DNA of 64,000 nt from an uncultured Lachnospiraceae bacterium (GCA_947588675.1 CANPYY010000006.1:33817-97816), one strand, 5' to 3'. Counted from the first letter of the stretch, positions 55,533 through 64,000 are shown. Program-made: numbers and translations. The notes: generated by a model not told the origin, from the letters alone.

Positions 55533-56084
55533 CTATTTCTTATATATTATTTTTTCAAGTATACTATCTGCTGTTTCTTCATCCGCTACAACGCTTATTA
55601 TTGCTGCCGCAAATTCAATCGCCGTACCAAGTCCCCTGCTTGTAATTATATTTCCGTCTTTTACTACGGGCGCTTCAACATATTCTGCTCCAAGAAGCTT
55701 TTCCTCAAATCCCGGATAGCAGGTAGCTTTCTTTCCTTCTAACAGGCCATTCACTCCGAGAATCGACGGAGCCGCGCATATAGCGGCAACATATTTTTCT
55801 GATTCCGCAAATTCTTTCAGTTTTTCGCAAAGCGTCTCGCAGTCCATGAGCTTGTTTGTCCCCGGCATACCTCCGGGAAGTACAAGCATACATGCAGACT
55901 CCCATTTTACAGCATCTATTCCCATGTCCGTCTTTATTGTAATTCCATGTGAACCCGTAATATACTCTGCGTTGTTTACAGATACGGTTCTTATACTTAA
56001 TCCCGCGCGCCTCAAAAGGTCTACCACAGTCAGCGCTTCAATTTCCTCTGTTCCGTTTGCCATAAAAATAAATACTTCTTTCAT
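55533..56084 (-). CDS. DJ-1/PfpI family protein (YajL/ThiJ-like)
   Basis: A 183-residue DJ-1 superfamily protein. FIFMANGTEEIEALTVVDLLRRAG carries the conserved Glu, and the nucleophile elbow is AAICAAPSILG with the reactive Cys near residue 103; LVLPGGMPGTNKL and ITSRGLGTAIEFA also match. Roles in this group range from protein or glyoxal-damage repair to unknown. It lies between recU and pepF in one operon. Confidence 0.88.
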   Translation of the reverse strand: MKEVFIFMANGTEEIEALTVVDLLRRAGLSIRTVSVNNAEYITGSHGITIKTDMGIDAVKWESACMLVLPGGMPGTNKLMDCETLCEKLKEFAESEKYVAAICAAPSILGVNGLLEGKKATCYPGFEEKLLGAEYVEAPVVKDGNIITSRGLGTAIEFAAAIISVVADEETADSILEKIIYKK

Positions 56085-56116
56085 AAGTAATCATCTCCAT
56101 ATCTTTTTATTTACTT

Positions 56117-56653
56117 TTATTTATTTCTTTCAGCCAAATCTGTCTGCAAGGCCAAAAGATAATGTACAAATACGCCGTTATGCGGAGATATCTGATACTG
56201 CGGCTCAAGTTCTTCATATTTAAAACTCTTTGGTCCGCCTTTCTCAGCCCGCATAAAAATTTCATACAATTTTCTGAAAGTCAGATAATAATATATATCC
56301 CTTTTTGCAAAATATATGATTAAAAATGCTATTCCGTCCTGTTCTTCAAATTCTTTCATAAATTCTATCTGATGCCTGTGAATATTCTGCATCGGAAATC
56401 TGTCGGTCTGACACTCCTTTGCGTCAAAACATACCGGTATTCCCTGTACGACGCCAATATAATCAACCGTACTTTTCTGTTCAAAATAAGCAAGTGTTAT
56501 ATGTCTGGTATCTTTATCTATTTTAAGAGGCGTAATAGGAGTAGGTACTTTCTGCACAACGGCAAGTTTTCTTTCGCGGTATTTTTCATTGGTCAGATTA
56601 ATCTGTTCTTCAAGCACCGAGCCTCTAAGACCTCTCGAATTCCATGACGGCAT
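56117..56653 (-). CDS. recU: Holliday junction resolvase RecU
   Basis: A 178-residue RecU, the Gram-positive resolvase for four-way DNA junctions. N-terminal NSRGLRGSVLEEQINLTN, the metal/active site YFEQKSTVDYIGVVQGIPVCFDAKE (Asp, Glu, Lys; shown split) near 50-80, and FPMQNIHRHQIEFM follow the family. AAGGAG is eight bases before ATG. It is usually near pbp genes in Bacillus; here it sits with rluA and DJ-1. Confidence 0.88.
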   Translation of the reverse strand: MPSWNSRGLRGSVLEEQINLTNEKYRERKLAVVQKVPTPITPLKIDKDTRHITLAYFEQKSTVDYIGVVQGIPVCFDAKECQTDRFPMQNIHRHQIEFMKEFEEQDGIAFLIIYFAKRDIYYYLTFRKLYEIFMRAEKGGPKSFKYEELEPQYQISPHNGVFVHYLLALQTDLAERNK

Positions 56654-56669
56654 ATGTATATCTCCTTAT

Positions 56670-57680
56670 TTAATCTGGTATATATTTTTTAAATTCTTCC
56701 GGAACGGGAGCTGTAATGCTTTTTTCTGAAACTCCAGCAAGCACACCTTTTTCTTTATTAAACTGCAGTTTATATGCATGCAGCAGGTAATGCTTTAACC
56801 TGCCGTCTTTCTTTGCCCCGTATTTTACATCCCCTGAAACAGGATATCCTTTATATGACAGATGCGCCCTTATCTGGTGAGTCCTCCCGGTAATAAGCTT
56901 AGCCTCCATAAGAGCCTTGTCTTTATATCTTTCCAACACTTTAAATTCAGTATGAACATATTTCCCATGTGCACAGTTATCTTTTAATATATCTGAAATA
57001 TATACCCTGTTATTATCATTATCTTTAGCCAGATAACCTTTCATTATAAAATTTTCTTCCGGAATACCCTCTACAATACAAATATAATACTTCGATACGC
57101 TTTTTTCCCTTATGGCTTTCGTAAGAGCCTGTAATCCTTTAAGATTTTTCCCACAGGCTGTTATACCGCTTGTATTTCGGTCCAATCTGTTACATATTCC
57201 CGGTTTTTGCACAATGTTTCCTTCTTCTGTCTGACCGCTTTTAATAAGATATGCCTCAAGTATTTCAACCATTGAGATATCATCCTTTTTTGCCTTTTGT
57301 GAAAGAATACCGGCCGGCTTATTAAAGAATATAATATATTCATCCTCATATAATATGTCTATACGGTAATTTTTATATTTTATATACCGTATTTTCTTAT
57401 CAGCATCATTTTCTATGTCTATCGGAACAACCGGCGGTTCGGGCATATCATTTTCTATGTTTCCCCTGAATTTTTTTATTGTTTCCTCCGACATAAATAT
57501 GCTTATTACATCCCCTGCGACAAGTTTTTCACTTCCTGCCGCTTTCTTTTTATTCAGTACAATATTTTTCTTTCTGAGCATTTTATACAGGAATCCGTTT
57601 CCCGCCTGTTTGAAATACTTTTTCAGGAATTTATCAATTCTCTGTCCTTCTTCGTTTTCTGTGATAATAATATTTTTCAT
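56670..57680 (-). CDS. RluA/RluD-family pseudouridine synthase
   Basis: A 336-residue RNA pseudouridine synthase with an N-terminal S4 RNA-binding domain (about 1-65) and the RluA catalytic domain. The catalytic Asp is in GICNRLDRNTSG near residue 165, IIFFNKPAGILSQ and LITGRTHQIRAHLSYKGYPV follow. A poorly conserved insert (about 80-105) separates the domains. ATG 57680 overlaps the stop of the membrane protein gene (ATGA). The target uridines are unknown. Confidence 0.88.
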   Translation of the reverse strand: MKNIIITENEEGQRIDKFLKKYFKQAGNGFLYKMLRKKNIVLNKKKAAGSEKLVAGDVISIFMSEETIKKFRGNIENDMPEPPVVPIDIENDADKKIRYIKYKNYRIDILYEDEYIIFFNKPAGILSQKAKKDDISMVEILEAYLIKSGQTEEGNIVQKPGICNRLDRNTSGITACGKNLKGLQALTKAIREKSVSKYYICIVEGIPEENFIMKGYLAKDNDNNRVYISDILKDNCAHGKYVHTEFKVLERYKDKALMEAKLITGRTHQIRAHLSYKGYPVSGDVKYGAKKDGRLKHYLLHAYKLQFNKEKGVLAGVSEKSITAPVPEEFKKYIPD

Positions 57681-58243
57681 ACTACAAGCGTCCTTATATA
57701 TCTGAAACATTCATCCTGTCTGTCATTTTTTTCAAATTCCCTGTCACACAGACATTTTTCAAACCGGTTATAATCATCAAATATTTTAACCGTAAACCCT
57801 TCCACTTTATTCTCTTTAAGACCGTTTTTCAAATAATTTTCGATATACGCCGTATCCTGTTTTTTCTTTCCGATAACGCCTATAACCTGATTGTCTGTAA
57901 TAACTATAAAATCCAGATGCATTGATTTATCGGGCGAAGTTATTACCATGTCTGTCATAAGCACCGCATTTTTGCATATCATGTTTTTTGTTTTCAGGTA
58001 TAATTCCTCAGATACTCCCTTATACGGAAACAGCACAATATATATTACAAGCATTTTTACTATTGGAAGCACAAATAAAATCGATAAAACCGTACACACG
58101 TTAGCCCTGTCATATTTGTTAAGAAGCAGTCCCGTTACAAATATGACGACTGCCACCGCTATAAGAATAAGCATCATAACAATCTGTCTTATCTTTTTTC
58201 TTTTAATATACCCAAAAGAACCTCTTTCAATTTCAAAACTCAT
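57677..58243 (-). CDS. Uncharacterised membrane protein, 188 residues
   Basis: I do not recognise a family. The protein has a basic N-terminus (YIKRKKIRQ), two hydrophobic helices (about 18-42 and 48-72) and a soluble C-terminal ~110 residues with a beta-rich look (DFIVITDNQVIGVIGKKKQD). The C-terminal half contains several Lys/Asp/Asn-rich turns and ends RYIRTLVV. GGAGG is seven bases before the ATG. It is tightly packed between the HAD hydrolase and rluA, so it is expressed with the alarmone synthetase. Confidence 0.65.
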   Translation of the reverse strand: MSFEIERGSFGYIKRKKIRQIVMMLILIAVAVVIFVTGLLLNKYDRANVCTVLSILFVLPIVKMLVIYIVLFPYKGVSEELYLKTKNMICKNAVLMTDMVITSPDKSMHLDFIVITDNQVIGVIGKKKQDTAYIENYLKNGLKENKVEGFTVKIFDDYNRFEKCLCDREFEKNDRQDECFRYIRTLVV

Positions 58244-58247
58244 AACC

Positions 58248-58907
58248 TTACCTCCAGTTAATAATCACATCATCAAGAAAACTTTTTATATAATAATCCG
58301 CTGCTTTCACTTTAATATCCCAGAACTTCTCAGAATAATCATCGGCGATTGCACATGTTCTCATTCCCGCATTATTCCCTGCGCATATTCCCTGATACAA
58401 ATCTTCAAATACAAGGCAGTTTTTTGGATTGACGCCAAGTTTATCCGCGACAAGAAGGTATATGTCCGGCGACGGTTTACCTTTACTTACTTCATTTGCA
58501 GTATGTATTTCTTCAAAATATCCTGTAAGGTTATGTGTATTTAACGTAGCCATGCAAAGCTCCATTGAATTGCTCGTGGCTATACCGCATTTTATACCTT
58601 TTTTCTTCAGCTTTTCCAGAAAATCTATAACGCCCGGTTTTGGTACAACTTCATTATGATATTTATCCCACGCCATGCTGTTCCAGTCTGCCTTCATCTG
58701 CTCAATTGAATCCGGAAAATTAAACCTTTCCTTAAAATATACCGCCGTTTCATGAAAGCTCATGCCCTCAATGTCTTTTTGATAACTGCTCTCAAACGGA
58801 ATATCAAACCTGGCAAAATATTCCACATCAATAGCCTCCCACATCCACATTGAATCGACTACTGTGCCGTCAAGATCAAATATAACCGCTTCTATATTGT
58901 CAAACAT
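58248..58907 (-). CDS. HAD-superfamily hydrolase (beta-phosphoglucomutase-like)
   Basis: A 219-residue HAD phosphatase with a helical cap. Motif I VIFDLDGTVVDS (nucleophile Asp and +2 Asp) is near residues 8-19, motif II IATSNS near 114, motif III Lys in VSKGKPSPDIYL, motif IV VFEDLYQGICAG. Substrate unknown; the fold is shared by beta-phosphoglucomutase and many sugar- or nucleotide-phosphatases. ATG 58907 shares one base with the alarmone synthetase stop. Confidence 0.87.
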   Translation of the reverse strand: MFDNIEAVIFDLDGTVVDSMWMWEAIDVEYFARFDIPFESSYQKDIEGMSFHETAVYFKERFNFPDSIEQMKADWNSMAWDKYHNEVVPKPGVIDFLEKLKKKGIKCGIATSNSMELCMATLNTHNLTGYFEEIHTANEVSKGKPSPDIYLLVADKLGVNPKNCLVFEDLYQGICAGNNAGMRTCAIADDYSEKFWDIKVKAADYYIKSFLDDVIINWR

Positions 58908-59719
58908 CAATATTCCTCCTGAATTGACTGTGCCCGATAACCTTCCGCAATCAAATCCAGCTCGTCACAAAATCTTTCAAGCATATTCAAATCCGAAAGT
59001 TCGTACAATCTGTAAAATTCATCCTGTATCTTATCTATTTCACGCTTATTTGCAACGCCATACAGATTTTGTATATTATTGAGGATTTCATTTATAACCC
59101 TGTCCGTATGGTGCATATAGTTCTGCGCGCTCATAATCTCACCGCGCACCAATGACATTTCCTTATCCAGCATAACAATTGCTTCCGCCGCCGCATGAAG
59201 CCTGTCGGTTATATGCTCAGGCATCTGGGAACGGTATTTGTACTGGAGCGAATGTTCTATCGTACCCCAGAAATTCATCGCAAGCGTCCTTATCTGAATC
59301 TCAGCCTTTATCTGTTTTGGTCCCGTAACCATCTGAAGCATATAATTAATTATAATATGATAACTTCTGTAACCGGAAGGCTTGCTGTTTTTAATATAAT
59401 CCCTCTCCTCTATAATCTGCATGTCGCCGCGGTTTCGTATTATATCAACAACTGCCTGTATATCTTCAACAAACTGGCATATAATCCTTATTCCTGCAAT
59501 ATCCTGTATAATATCTTCTATATCCTCTAACTTAACATTTTTCTTATGCGCCTTTTCAAGAATGCTTGAAATCTTTTTTACCCTTCCGCTTACCGAAAGA
59601 ATCGGCGAATATTCATTCATGCTTTTATATTCGTCAATAACATGTTCAAACTTCATGCAGAGTTCGTCGACAGCGGCATGATAAGGCATAAGCATTTCCC
59701 TCCATATTTTTGTTTCCAT
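58907..59719 (-). CDS. Small alarmone synthetase (RelA/SpoT-domain GTP pyrophosphokinase)
   Basis: A 270-residue single-domain (p)ppGpp synthetase without the hydrolase or regulatory domains of Rel. DIIQDIAGIRIICQF, YIKNSKPSGYRSYHIII and the catalytic EIQIRTLAMNFWGTIEHSL are conserved. The C-terminal helices resemble those of tetrameric SAS enzymes. ATG 59719 follows GGGG by eight bases; an earlier ATG at 59764 has none. It leads the seven-gene operon to pepF, right after the terminator of the Na/Pi transporter gene. Confidence 0.88.
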   Translation of the reverse strand: METKIWREMLMPYHAAVDELCMKFEHVIDEYKSMNEYSPILSVSGRVKKISSILEKAHKKNVKLEDIEDIIQDIAGIRIICQFVEDIQAVVDIIRNRGDMQIIEERDYIKNSKPSGYRSYHIIINYMLQMVTGPKQIKAEIQIRTLAMNFWGTIEHSLQYKYRSQMPEHITDRLHAAAEAIVMLDKEMSLVRGEIMSAQNYMHHTDRVINEILNNIQNLYGVANKREIDKIQDEFYRLYELSDLNMLERFCDELDLIAEGYRAQSIQEEY

Positions 59720-59798
59720 ATCTTTATCCCCTCTATCTTCACAAGTCCGGCTCTTTCCTTTCAATATAGTTTAACATATTGTTTTAATATCAACAACA

Positions 59799-59822
59799 AA
59801 AAAAAGAGCCGCAGACTCTTTT
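59799..59822 (-). terminator. Terminator of the Na/Pi transporter gene
   Basis: On the minus strand AAAAGAG and CTCTTTT pair with a seven-base loop (TCTGCGG) and a T-rich tail continues into 59799. It lies 31 bases past the transporter stop. Confidence 0.65.
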
Positions 59823-59853
59823 CCTTAAAAAATCATATAATCCCGTATTAAAG

Positions 59854-60867
59854 TTATGTATCAGGTATTCCCCTAACCTCCTTATCAGATTTTCTGTCCG
59901 GAATAGTAATAAATGCAAGTTTCTCAAGAAGATTTGAAAACGGAAGAAGGACCGCCGTACATAATATATTAAATGTACTGTGCAAAACCGCTATTCCTGC
60001 AGGATGAGCCGGAGTATTAAGAAATTCAAAATGTATAAATACATTCAGCAAATTAAAAACCGTCATAAAAATAATGGTACCCGTAATATTAAAATAAAGA
60101 TGTACTGCCGCCGCTCTTTTTGCATTTCTGCCCGCGCCCACTCCCGACACAATGGCCGTAATACACGTCCCAATATTCTGTCCCATAATTATCGGAATCG
60201 CCGTACTGTAATTTATCGTTCCGGTAATGCACAACGCCTGAAGTATTCCCACAGACGCCGACGAGCTTTGTATAATTGCAGTAAGAAGCGTACCGGCAAG
60301 TATACCGAATAGTGGATTTGAAAACATTATAAGTATATCTGTAAAGCTTTTCATTTCAGCAAGCGAAGCTACAGAATCGCTCATCATTTCCATTCCAAAC
60401 ATAATTATCGCAAAACCTGTAAGTATATTGCCCGCCATTTTCTTTTTATCGGTTTTACAAAAGAGGATAAGTATTATTCCCACCAGGGCGGATATAGACG
60501 AGAAGGAAGCCGGTTTAAGAAACTGAAGCAGAAAATTATTGCTCTTTATCCCTGACAGGCTTAAAATCCACGACGTAATCGTAGTACCTATATTTGCTCC
60601 CATTATTACGCCTATCGCCTGTGACAATTTCATTATTCCCGAATCAACAAATTCTACTACCATCACTGTCGTAGCGGAAGAAGATTGTATAACAGTCGTA
60701 ACCGCTGCCCCAAGTAAAACAGACATAACTTTGTTTGCGGTAAGTCTTTCAAGCAGTTTTTCCATACGTCCTCCGGAAAAACCTGAAAGTCCCTCGCCCA
60801 TAGTGTTCATTCCGAATAAAAACAATGCAAGCCCGCCGGCTAAAGATAATATATTAAAAAAACTCAT
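59854..60867 (-). CDS. Na+/phosphate cotransporter family protein (NptA-like)
   Basis: A 337-residue PNaS-family membrane protein with about eight helices in two inverted repeats. The paired QSSS signatures are present: TTVIQSSSATTVMVVEFV and TAIIQSSSASVGILQALC, as are MGANIGTTITSW and MGQNIGTCITAI. The C-terminal PhoU-like domain found in longer relatives is missing. ATG 60867 follows GGGG by five bases. Repeats that resemble Pho boxes lie upstream, suggesting phosphate control. Confidence 0.88.
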   Translation of the reverse strand: MSFFNILSLAGGLALFLFGMNTMGEGLSGFSGGRMEKLLERLTANKVMSVLLGAAVTTVIQSSSATTVMVVEFVDSGIMKLSQAIGVIMGANIGTTITSWILSLSGIKSNNFLLQFLKPASFSSISALVGIILILFCKTDKKKMAGNILTGFAIIMFGMEMMSDSVASLAEMKSFTDILIMFSNPLFGILAGTLLTAIIQSSSASVGILQALCITGTINYSTAIPIIMGQNIGTCITAIVSGVGAGRNAKRAAAVHLYFNITGTIIFMTVFNLLNVFIHFEFLNTPAHPAGIAVLHSTFNILCTAVLLPFSNLLEKLAFITIPDRKSDKEVRGIPDT

Positions 60868-60907
60868 TTTGACCCCTTTTCTGCATAAAACCCTACTTAA
60901 TAATATG

Positions 60908-60972
60908 TTCTTATGCAAAAATAACATTCTTATGTAAAGCCTAATGAGTTTTTTATGTAAAATTTAAGTAAA
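60908..60972 (-). promoter_or_regulatory. Pho-box-like direct repeats upstream of the Na/Pi gene
   Basis: On the minus strand, TTTACTTAAAT (60962-60972) abuts TTTACATAAAA (60951-60961) at an 11-base period, and related copies CTTTACATAAGAA (60927-60939) and TTTTGCATAAGAA (60908-60920) follow. A TATTAT element lies nearer the gene (about 60902-60907). Eleven-base direct repeats of this kind are the hallmark of PhoP sites in Bacillota; binding is inferred. Confidence 0.5.
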
Positions 60973-60988
60973 GCAACGTCCCTTCATA

Positions 60989-63007
60989 TTACATCTCCTG
61001 TTTTTCATTATTGCCGTTTACAATATTATAATAAACATTCGATGTAATACGGTATGTAAGTATATAGAATATTCCAAATACAAGAAAACTTATAATTGTC
61101 GTTGCCACAAACAACGGCACATTATTAAGATTAAACATAAGCAGTAATTTGCGGATTATCGGAAATGCAAATATCAGATGAACTGCAGCAAATGCAAGCG
61201 GCATAAAAAATACCATAAGAAGCTGCGAGTTAATACTCTTTCGTATCTCCCGCCCGGTCATTCCGACTTTTTTCATAATACCAAACCGCAGACAGTCCTC
61301 ATAACCTTCTGAAATCTGTTTGTAATAAATAATAAGCACTGTGGCAAATATAAATACCATGCTTAATATTATCCCCATATAAAACAATCCGCCATACAGG
61401 CTGTAAAAACTTTCTCTGCCTTCCTCTCTGTCTTCATAGTAAAAGGATACTATATCATATGCGTCCCTCAGACTGCCTCCATCCGTAAACATATCTGCAA
61501 ACTTTGATTTCATTTTAGCTTTTGCCGCACCGCCGTCACCTATATTAAAACAATAATTATAAAGTATATAATTATCAACGCCATAAACGTTATTATTTAA
61601 ATCCGGTACAATAACCACAATGCCCGGAATAATCATTGACATATCAGATTTTACGGCAAATTTATCTATCTGCTTTTTTATTTTATAAGTATCGCCGTCA
61701 TTAAATTTAATGGTATTATATCTATATTCTATCATATTGGTATACAACAAAACTTCATCCGCTTCCAATACTTCATTTACTCCTGACATTCTGTTATAAT
61801 CTGAAATGTCCATAAAAAACAACTCTACAGCATAAGAAGAAGCATAGTTAAAATTTTCCTCAGATTTTGTATTTACCGTATCTTCTTTAAGTATTCCGGC
61901 AGCAGAAGTATGCCTGTATTCCAAGACATCTAATGCAGAAATACCCTGTTTTTCAATATTACTTTTAATGTCCTTTTTTAAACCGTCTATACGCATATCA
62001 GAAATACTGTCCCGGCTATCAAAACCAAAACGCATATTAAACTCTCTTTTATATCTGAAATTAAGAGAATCCTCTTCACCCACAAACATACATAATGTAG
62101 AGGAAATAATAATAAGCACCATAGTTGCAAGAATACAAATTGAAGCAAGTCCTGCGCCGTTACGTTTCATTCGGTATGCCATCTGCGACACCGAAACAAA
62201 ATGAGCCGGTTTGTAGTAATAACCTTTTTTCTTCTGCAAAAGCCTGCACACAAGCACAGAGCCCGCAATCATAATAAGGTATGTTCCGATGATTACCAGA
62301 ATAACCGCTATAAAAAATACCTCAAGAGCCTGCATCGGGTTCTTAATTGTCAGGGCAAGATAATAAGCAACCCCTAACAATACAACTCCCAATATGCCGA
62401 TAAACCAGTTTCCTTTAGGCGGTTTCTCCCCCACCGATTCACTTTTAAGCAGCATGACCGCACTTGTAAATTTAACCTGTCTTAGTGAATTAAGAAATAA
62501 CAAAACAAATATCAGTCCGAATATCGTTATGCTTCTAATAACAGCCGAAACGGATATATAAAGATTATAATTTAATTTAGTCTGTATAATATTTATTAAC
62601 CCAAGTTCCGCAAGTTTGGAAATAATAATACCCGATATAAGACCGGCTGCCATGGATATAACATATATAATAAAATATTCCCAGAACAGCATCTTTACAA
62701 TATTTGTTTTTCCCATTCCGAGAATATTATACAGTCCAAATTCTTTACGTCTGCGTTTCATGAGAAAAGAATTTGTATAAAACAGAAAAACGCATGAAAA
62801 TATTGATATAACGCTTCCTCCAAACTTTAACATTTCCTGTAAAGTCACACCCCCGCTAAGATGCGTCACCGTATCGGAATGCTGTAAAAATATAATAATA
62901 TAGTGCATCATAACCATCCCTGCACACGTAAGTATGTATGGCAGATACATGATTTTATTTTTCCGTATTCCCAAAAATGCAAGCTTTGGATAAAATCCCG
63001 CTTTCAT
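60989..63007 (-). CDS. BceB-type ABC transporter permease (FtsX-like)
   Basis: A 672-residue permease with ten predicted helices and a large extracellular domain (about 300-520) between helices 7 and 8, the layout of BceB/peptide-resistance transporters that sense and remove antimicrobial peptides. N-terminal signature KAGFYPKLAFLGIRKNK, RRRKEFGLYNILGMGKTNI and C-terminal EGYEDCLRFGIMKKVGMTGREI match FtsX-like modules. It overlaps the ATPase gene by four bases (ATGA). No two-component system lies in the window. Confidence 0.87.
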   Translation of the reverse strand: MKAGFYPKLAFLGIRKNKIMYLPYILTCAGMVMMHYIIIFLQHSDTVTHLSGGVTLQEMLKFGGSVISIFSCVFLFYTNSFLMKRRRKEFGLYNILGMGKTNIVKMLFWEYFIIYVISMAAGLISGIIISKLAELGLINIIQTKLNYNLYISVSAVIRSITIFGLIFVLLFLNSLRQVKFTSAVMLLKSESVGEKPPKGNWFIGILGVVLLGVAYYLALTIKNPMQALEVFFIAVILVIIGTYLIMIAGSVLVCRLLQKKKGYYYKPAHFVSVSQMAYRMKRNGAGLASICILATMVLIIISSTLCMFVGEEDSLNFRYKREFNMRFGFDSRDSISDMRIDGLKKDIKSNIEKQGISALDVLEYRHTSAAGILKEDTVNTKSEENFNYASSYAVELFFMDISDYNRMSGVNEVLEADEVLLYTNMIEYRYNTIKFNDGDTYKIKKQIDKFAVKSDMSMIIPGIVVIVPDLNNNVYGVDNYILYNYCFNIGDGGAAKAKMKSKFADMFTDGGSLRDAYDIVSFYYEDREEGRESFYSLYGGLFYMGIILSMVFIFATVLIIYYKQISEGYEDCLRFGIMKKVGMTGREIRKSINSQLLMVFFMPLAFAAVHLIFAFPIIRKLLLMFNLNNVPLFVATTIISFLVFGIFYILTYRITSNVYYNIVNGNNEKQEM

Positions 63008-63768
63008 TTCTTTTCACCCCCTGTTGCAAGCATTGTAAGCGTATCTGAAATCTTCTGATATAATTTTTCATCCGTATTGTCGCCGCGGTATATCTGATGA
63101 AAAACTTCCCCGTCTTTTATAAATAATATTCTGTTTGCCATACTTGCAGCCTTTACAGAGTGAGTAACCATTAAAATAGTCTGTCCGCTTCTGTTCACCG
63201 CACCAAACAGACGTAAAAGTTCATCTGCTGATTTCGAGTCCAACGCTCCCGTAGGCTCATCCGCCAAAATCAGCTTAGGATTTGTAATCATTGCCCTTGC
63301 AACTGCGCCCCTCTGTTTCTGACCTCCCGAAAGCTCGTACGGATATTTTTTTAACAACTGTGTTATTCCAAGCTCATCTGCAACCGGCATAAGTCTTTCA
63401 TTCATCTCTTTATATGATTTACCTGCAAGAACAAGCGGAAGATATATATTATCCTCCAGCGTAAACGTATCCAGCAGGTTAAATTCCTGAAATACAAATC
63501 CCAGGTTATCTCTCCTGAACGCCGCCATATCTGATTCTTTTATGCCTGATAATTCCTTTCCGTCAAGTATAACCGTTTCCTGCGTTGGTTTATCTATGGT
63601 TGCAAGAATATTAAGCAGCGTTGTCTTGCCAGAACCCGATTCCCCCATTATTGCTACATATTCTCCATGCTCAACCGTGAAATTAACGTTTTTTAATGCT
63701 TCTACCCTGTTGTTTCCGGAACGGGAAGAATATACTTTTTTTAGTCCGTTTACTTTAAGAATTGTCAT
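63004..63768 (-). CDS. BceA-type ABC transporter ATPase
   Basis: A 254-residue ATPase. Walker A MGESGSGKTTLLNIL, Q-loop FVFQEFNLLDTF, ABC signature ELSGGQKQRGAVARAM, Walker B LILADEPTGALDS and switch His in MVTHSVKAA are complete. The set matches macrolide/bacitracin-type ATPases that partner BceB-like permeases. CAGGAG lies before the ATG (10 bases). Confidence 0.92.
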   Translation of the reverse strand: MTILKVNGLKKVYSSRSGNNRVEALKNVNFTVEHGEYVAIMGESGSGKTTLLNILATIDKPTQETVILDGKELSGIKESDMAAFRRDNLGFVFQEFNLLDTFTLEDNIYLPLVLAGKSYKEMNERLMPVADELGITQLLKKYPYELSGGQKQRGAVARAMITNPKLILADEPTGALDSKSADELLRLFGAVNRSGQTILMVTHSVKAASMANRILFIKDGEVFHQIYRGDNTDEKLYQKISDTLTMLATGGEKK

Positions 63769-63819
63769 AATTATCTTACTCCTGTAATTCCGTTTATTTT
63801 ATATTGATAACATTGTAAC

Positions 63820-63863
63820 AAAAAAAAGAAATGTACCGCCATCGATTTTGCTTACATTTCTTT
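63820..63863 (-). terminator. Terminator of an upstream minus-strand gene outside the window
   Basis: AAAGAAATGTA (63825-63835) and TACATTTCTTT (63853-63863) pair fully around a 17-base loop; on the minus strand an uninterrupted run of Ts (63820-63827) follows. It implies an operon ends just beyond this point and that the ABC genes begin from their own promoter between here and 63768. Bases 63864-64000 hold a small palindrome (CTTACAATTTTGTAAG, 63872-63887) and nothing else I recognise. Confidence 0.65.
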
Positions 63864-64000
63864 AGGTAAATCTTACAATTTTGTAAGGTTGGAGGGGATT
63901 TAGAATTTTCCCAGAAATTTTTATATCTTGTCAAACGCCCTTGGTTTGGGAATTAGAAATGCTTGCAGAAAACATAACTTTTTATAAGTTTTCGCATTTT

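Noticed and set aside
1..64000. tRNA, rRNA, CRISPR arrays, insertion sequences or prophage genes
   Set aside because: No cloverleaf-like segments, regularly spaced identical repeats, transposase motifs or phage modules were noticed in any gap; this is by eye only, so a small RNA could have been missed.

Overview
The window looks like chromosomal core genome of a low-GC, endospore-related Clostridia species, most probably Lachnospiraceae. Evidence: AT-rich sequence with strong AGGAGG-type ribosome sites; an alpha/beta small acid-soluble spore protein; a meso-diaminopimelate cell wall (MurE with a DNPR motif, next to dapF); RNase J, RecU, IreB, KtrAB and an LTA-synthase-type enzyme; and gene orders typical of this group (rho-rpmE-DUF1385-prmC-prfA, malic enzyme-DUF4364, tig-clpP-clpX-lon-engB). 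I see no rRNA, tRNA, CRISPR array, insertion sequence, prophage or integration site. About 59 protein genes fill the window, nearly all on the minus strand; the plus-strand exceptions are a carbamate kinase, an HPr-like gene, malic enzyme-DUF4364 and an alanine symporter.

Layout, low to high coordinates (most operons read right to left). 22-1936: PHP phosphoesterase and UDP-sugar pyrophosphorylase. 2101-3036: divergent carbamate kinase. 3124-14292: operon mtaB-ireB-ruvX-DUF1292-rnj-mltG-like-trmR-trhP that resembles the B. subtilis yrz/yrr cluster and ends in a 1539-residue secreted cysteine-rich repeat protein. 14384-14617: HPr-like gene without the catalytic histidine. 14718-21403: trans-sulfuration enzyme-dapF-murE-rsmE-nifS-thiI. 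21491-25401: argF-hypothetical-coaX-dusB-ogg. 25459-32729: aldolase-ktrB-ktrA-spoU-nfeD-SPFH-ltaS. 32987-34540: secreted protein with a duplicated domain. 34621-39531: rho-rpmE-DUF1385-prmC-prfA. 39842-41511: malic enzyme and DUF4364. 41526-51875: glmM-GH8-tig-clpP-clpX-lon-engB-NlpC/P60. 52068-53715: divergent SASP and AGCS symporter. 53700-59719: small alarmone synthetase-HAD-membrane protein-rluA-recU-DJ1-pepF. 59854-60867: Na/Pi transporter with Pho-box-like repeats. 60989-63768: BceAB-type ABC transporter.

The genes fit common themes: tRNA and rRNA modification (MtaB, TrmR, TrhP, ThiI, NifS, RsmE, DusB, SpoU, RluA), protein quality control (Tig, ClpXP, Lon, PepF), envelope building (MurE, DapF, GlmM, LtaS, NlpC/P60) and translation termination (PrfA, PrmC). 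The more unusual content is the giant repeat protein coupled to an RNA-modification operon, the Crh-like HPr, the MltG-like stub without a catalytic domain, the embedded oligoxylanase gene, the Pho-box-like array, and two strong hairpins that lie inside coding regions of convergent genes and look like terminators for the opposite strand. Many genes use GTG or TTG starts, which I chose from ribosome-site spacing. I did not find a clearly new multi-gene system; the listed findings are the best candidates.
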